Shown here: positions 6,401 through 7,441 of the stretch, one piece after another
Layout: each line of letters starts with the position of its first letter
Numbering within the stretch: position 1 is the stretch's first letter
Source of the DNA: Bacteroidia bacterium
GTDB taxonomy: Bacteria; Bacteroidota; Bacteroidia; UKL13-3
Assembly (NCBI GenBank): GCA_022402405.1
Contig: JAKRSG010000302.1
Location: 1-7,441 of the forward strand
DNA: 7,441 nt
Direction of reading: 5' to 3'
Notes under the pieces: model-generated
The model's input: only the letters and a program-made list of their open reading frames with translations
Told to the model about the DNA's origin: nothing
Databases searched by the model: none
Made by a program: the position numbers and the translations under genes

Positions 6401-7441
6401 GCATTTATGCTGTTATTTATAGTCGTTAAACCACTTCTTTGAAGAATAGAAATATCAATCAATAAATCGTATATCTTGTTTTTATCAATGTTGGTTGTAG
6501 AATGAAGAGTTGCGTTAGCAAATCTTTCGTTTCTTTCAACAAACACATTGATTTTAGGTAGCCTTTCCTCACTACCTTTCAATTTTTGAAGTGAATTCGT
6601 CAATTCCTCAAAATCTTCAATCGCTAAATTACCGCAAGGAATGTCTTGCTCAATAATAGCAATATTCCATTCATTTGCATTGATATTTAGTTTTCCTTCA
6701 AAAAGTAAATGAATAAGTGTCTTTTCAATTCGTGCTACTGCAAAAGGAATTAAAGACAACTCCATTGCAATCAATCCCTCTTTTTCGTCATAAAGCGGAT
6801 TTTCAAAGTTTTGCTTTAGCAATTTGAAAAATTGTTCGTTTTCAAATTGCTTGATTGAATGTATTTTGCTTTCAATGTTTTGCCAATCTCTTGTTTTAAT
6901 TCTTAATGCCTTTCCCCACTTTGCTTTTTCTGTTGCATTATCCCTGTCTATGTCAATATGATTTTGAGGATGATTTTCGTGTTGACTACCGTCTATTTCA
7001 ACAATCAAACCTCTTTGTTCATTAATTTTGTATGGAAATTCTAGTGAAAAATCTAAACGTTGTTCTTTAAATATATTTATTGTTCCATTCAGATATTTAT
7101 CTATTTCATCTTCTGCTGTAGCGGAAAATCGTAATACACTTTCTAATTCTCTCTGTGTTTCGAATAATTGAACCCATAAAGAAGACACAAATTTTGGAAT
7201 TTGCTCATATAAAAAGTTTTCTTCATAAGAACTCTCTAGTTCTTCCCAAGTAGTAATTTTATCTTTTGATATGTTGCAATCATTTAAATTGGGGTCTATG
7301 ATATGTAATGCTCGAAAGAGCTTTTCAATTAAAGGCTCATCAACTATTAAAACTTGTCTTATTGTTCCAATATCATGCAACTTTTCGTCTCGTTGAGTGA
7401 GGTTAAACGCTTGTAAAATTTTGTTTTCTAACGAAAGCGTT
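3412..7441 (-). CDS. RecQ-family helicase with N-terminal DUF559/Vsr-like nuclease domain (5' end outside window)
   Basis: The frame has no stop from 3412 to the right edge, so the N terminus lies outside. The first start-like codon, TTG at 7380, is preceded by 20 more in-frame protein-like codons and is probably internal; residues below count from it (1322 in total). Nuclease, about 105-170: RLDFSLEFP (D110), then LIVEIDGSQH (E128, D130, H134) and DIDRDNATEKAKWGKALRIK, the DUF559/Vsr-like PD-(D/E)XK pattern. Helicase, about 380-780: GFRPGQ (Q393), Walker A PTGSGKS (K416), Ia DPIKSLMKDQ, Ib VSPERL, II DEAH (516-519) with RecQ aromatic loop CVSEWGHDFR, III ALTATA, IV VFCPHR, V ATKAFGMGIDKPN, VI YYQEAGRGGRD. 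About 60 extra residues separate III and IV. No cysteine-rich RecQ zinc domain or HRDC domain is seen; 1030-1062 looks winged-helix-like and the rest of the 500-residue C terminus is unassigned. Likely cytosolic, unwinding and cutting DNA; a defence role is inferred. Confidence 0.9.
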   Translation of the reverse strand, partial: TLSLENKILQAFNLTQRDEKLHDIGTIRQVLIVDEPLIEKLFRALHIIDPNLNDCNISKDKITTWEELESSYEENFLYEQIPKFVSSLWVQLFETQRELESVLRFSATAEDEIDKYLNGTINIFKEQRLDFSLEFPYKINEQRGLIVEIDGSQHENHPQNHIDIDRDNATEKAKWGKALRIKTRDWQNIESKIHSIKQFENEQFFKLLKQNFENPLYDEKEGLIAMELSLIPFAVARIEKTLIHLLFEGKLNINANEWNIAIIEQDIPCGNLAIEDFEELTNSLQKLKGSEERLPKINVFVERNERFANATLHSTTNIDKNKIYDLLIDISILQRSGLTTINNSINADTKVLIRSAHSPKTKRQFKTSETIIYKKLGKRNKKENIFEENKEQVAQLEIFVQNIFRKTGFRPGQVEIINRAIQGESVIGLLPTGSGKSLTYQLTSLLQPGMVIVIDPIKSLMKDQYEGLLKNYIDGAIYINSSLNAKQREMALDKIKNAETIFAFVSPERLQDDRFRNDLLETSNLNKNYFSYCVIDEAHCVSEWGHDFRTSYLRLGDNARNYCKTKSGKTIPFFALTATASYDVLSDIQRELDIPDESAIVRLEKLDRPEIQFKIVEVVADFDGDEEINKHTQTILGQAKQKALETTLQSIPKYYETFSNDEAIIEEAKEAFNGKDIRLGNFNPYTFFEQRGKESNAGLVFCPHRKWYYGVKDNANKLSEHFSSIGTFVGGDDANNEITQSKFVNNELDLLVATKAFGMGIDKPNIRYVVHLNYPSSIESYYQEAGRGGRDRKLALGVLLFNRQGLNSTEKIETVDEDGNIEIHFKKTNLSIDKKLLHSFHANNFKGIGKEKRLLVELLTEIKFPSYKLLNDIGDRVFEEFGMKISLNAITNANDRQVLYINENYGSIYLDREALPFYPNPENKFKATEIADYIRQIIFDEKPADMTAFNWLSTFVLSHNELGIEKLLTDPNSKSEFQVVIPFVNNEIETIAEYLSLNGLPFTTKSVEKAQKFCNSGEKFIENLSNELGFPIPVDFYSELKKRFLQIRNEEDTYKAIYRLSVIGIIDDYTVNYHSKTITAYITKKPIGYYTKQLEKFLRMYNSEKKTKELIVRVPFFFTNAKNPISREIYQCLGFLIKFVYEHVADLRKKSIDAMESACIVGLDDKQGSKGFKEFIDLYMNSKYARPQFLPEDTKDGEISSLGIINDYIDRITTDAGGEINNLKHLRGATTRLITQSIKYSENYALHILKAFSVLALEVQYQTDVFIQEAKENFTFGFLRMVEDENLTTDEASAIFNDFMKRFDNFDYKVSKELQELKGYLFLKINTIWTKNFNNKFGENYV
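3426..3429 (-). promoter_or_regulatory. Shine-Dalgarno site deciding the start of the tail-anchored protein
   Basis: On the minus strand GGAG is followed by six bases (AAAATT) and then ATG at 3419. It is the clearest Shine-Dalgarno sequence in the window, where the other leaders lack one. It lies inside the 3' end of the helicase gene and supports coupled translation from ATG 3419 rather than from the TTG at 3431. Confidence 0.6.

Noticed and set aside
1..7441. CRISPR array, transposase, integrase or insertion-sequence ends
   Set aside because: No regularly spaced repeats, no transposase or integrase motifs in any frame read, and no paired terminal repeats were seen.

Overview
The window is AT-rich, and its codon use and gene style suggest a Bacteroidota organism, most likely Flavobacteriia. 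The assignment is indirect: AT-rich leaders with mostly no Shine-Dalgarno sequence, a glycosyltransferase of the type common in that phylum, and a promoter-like TTTCTTTGC just upstream of its start. All supported genes lie on the minus strand, so transcription runs from high to low coordinates.

Layout from right to left (5' to 3' on the minus strand). (1) 3412..7441 is a very long gene, still open at the right edge, for a RecQ-family SF2 helicase with an N-terminal DUF559/Vsr-like PD-(D/E)XK nuclease domain. (2) 2868..3419 overlaps its stop by 8 bp and encodes a 183-residue coiled-coil protein with one C-terminal membrane helix. (3) 1705..2811, 56 bp further on, encodes a 368-residue protein of unknown family. 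These three look like one operon and are the best candidate here for an undescribed, probably anti-phage, nuclease-helicase system. (4) After a 222-bp AT-rich spacer with nothing recognisable, 964..1482 encodes a 172-residue orphan protein. (5) The 347-bp gap 617..963 holds a possible gene remnant (875..976), an 11-bp-stem hairpin (811..847) and a degenerate tRNA-Arg(CCG)-like sequence (684..760) carrying a perfect 16-bp GC-rich palindrome. (6) 1..616 is the N-terminal half of a GT4-type glycosyltransferase, cut by the left edge; it looks like ordinary chromosomal surface-polysaccharide or LPS biosynthesis.

The picture is an accessory island to the right of about position 760, ending at a tRNA-like remnant, next to a host glycosyltransferase gene. 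The tRNA half nearest the glycosyltransferase (anticodon to 3' end) is well preserved. Integration into a tRNA 3' end leaves that kind of duplicated fragment, but no integrase lies in the window, so the island boundary is an inference. In the proposed system the helicase-nuclease would act on DNA, the tail-anchored protein would tether or sense at the inner membrane, and the 368-residue protein would be an accessory subunit. These roles are inferred from architecture and gene order only.
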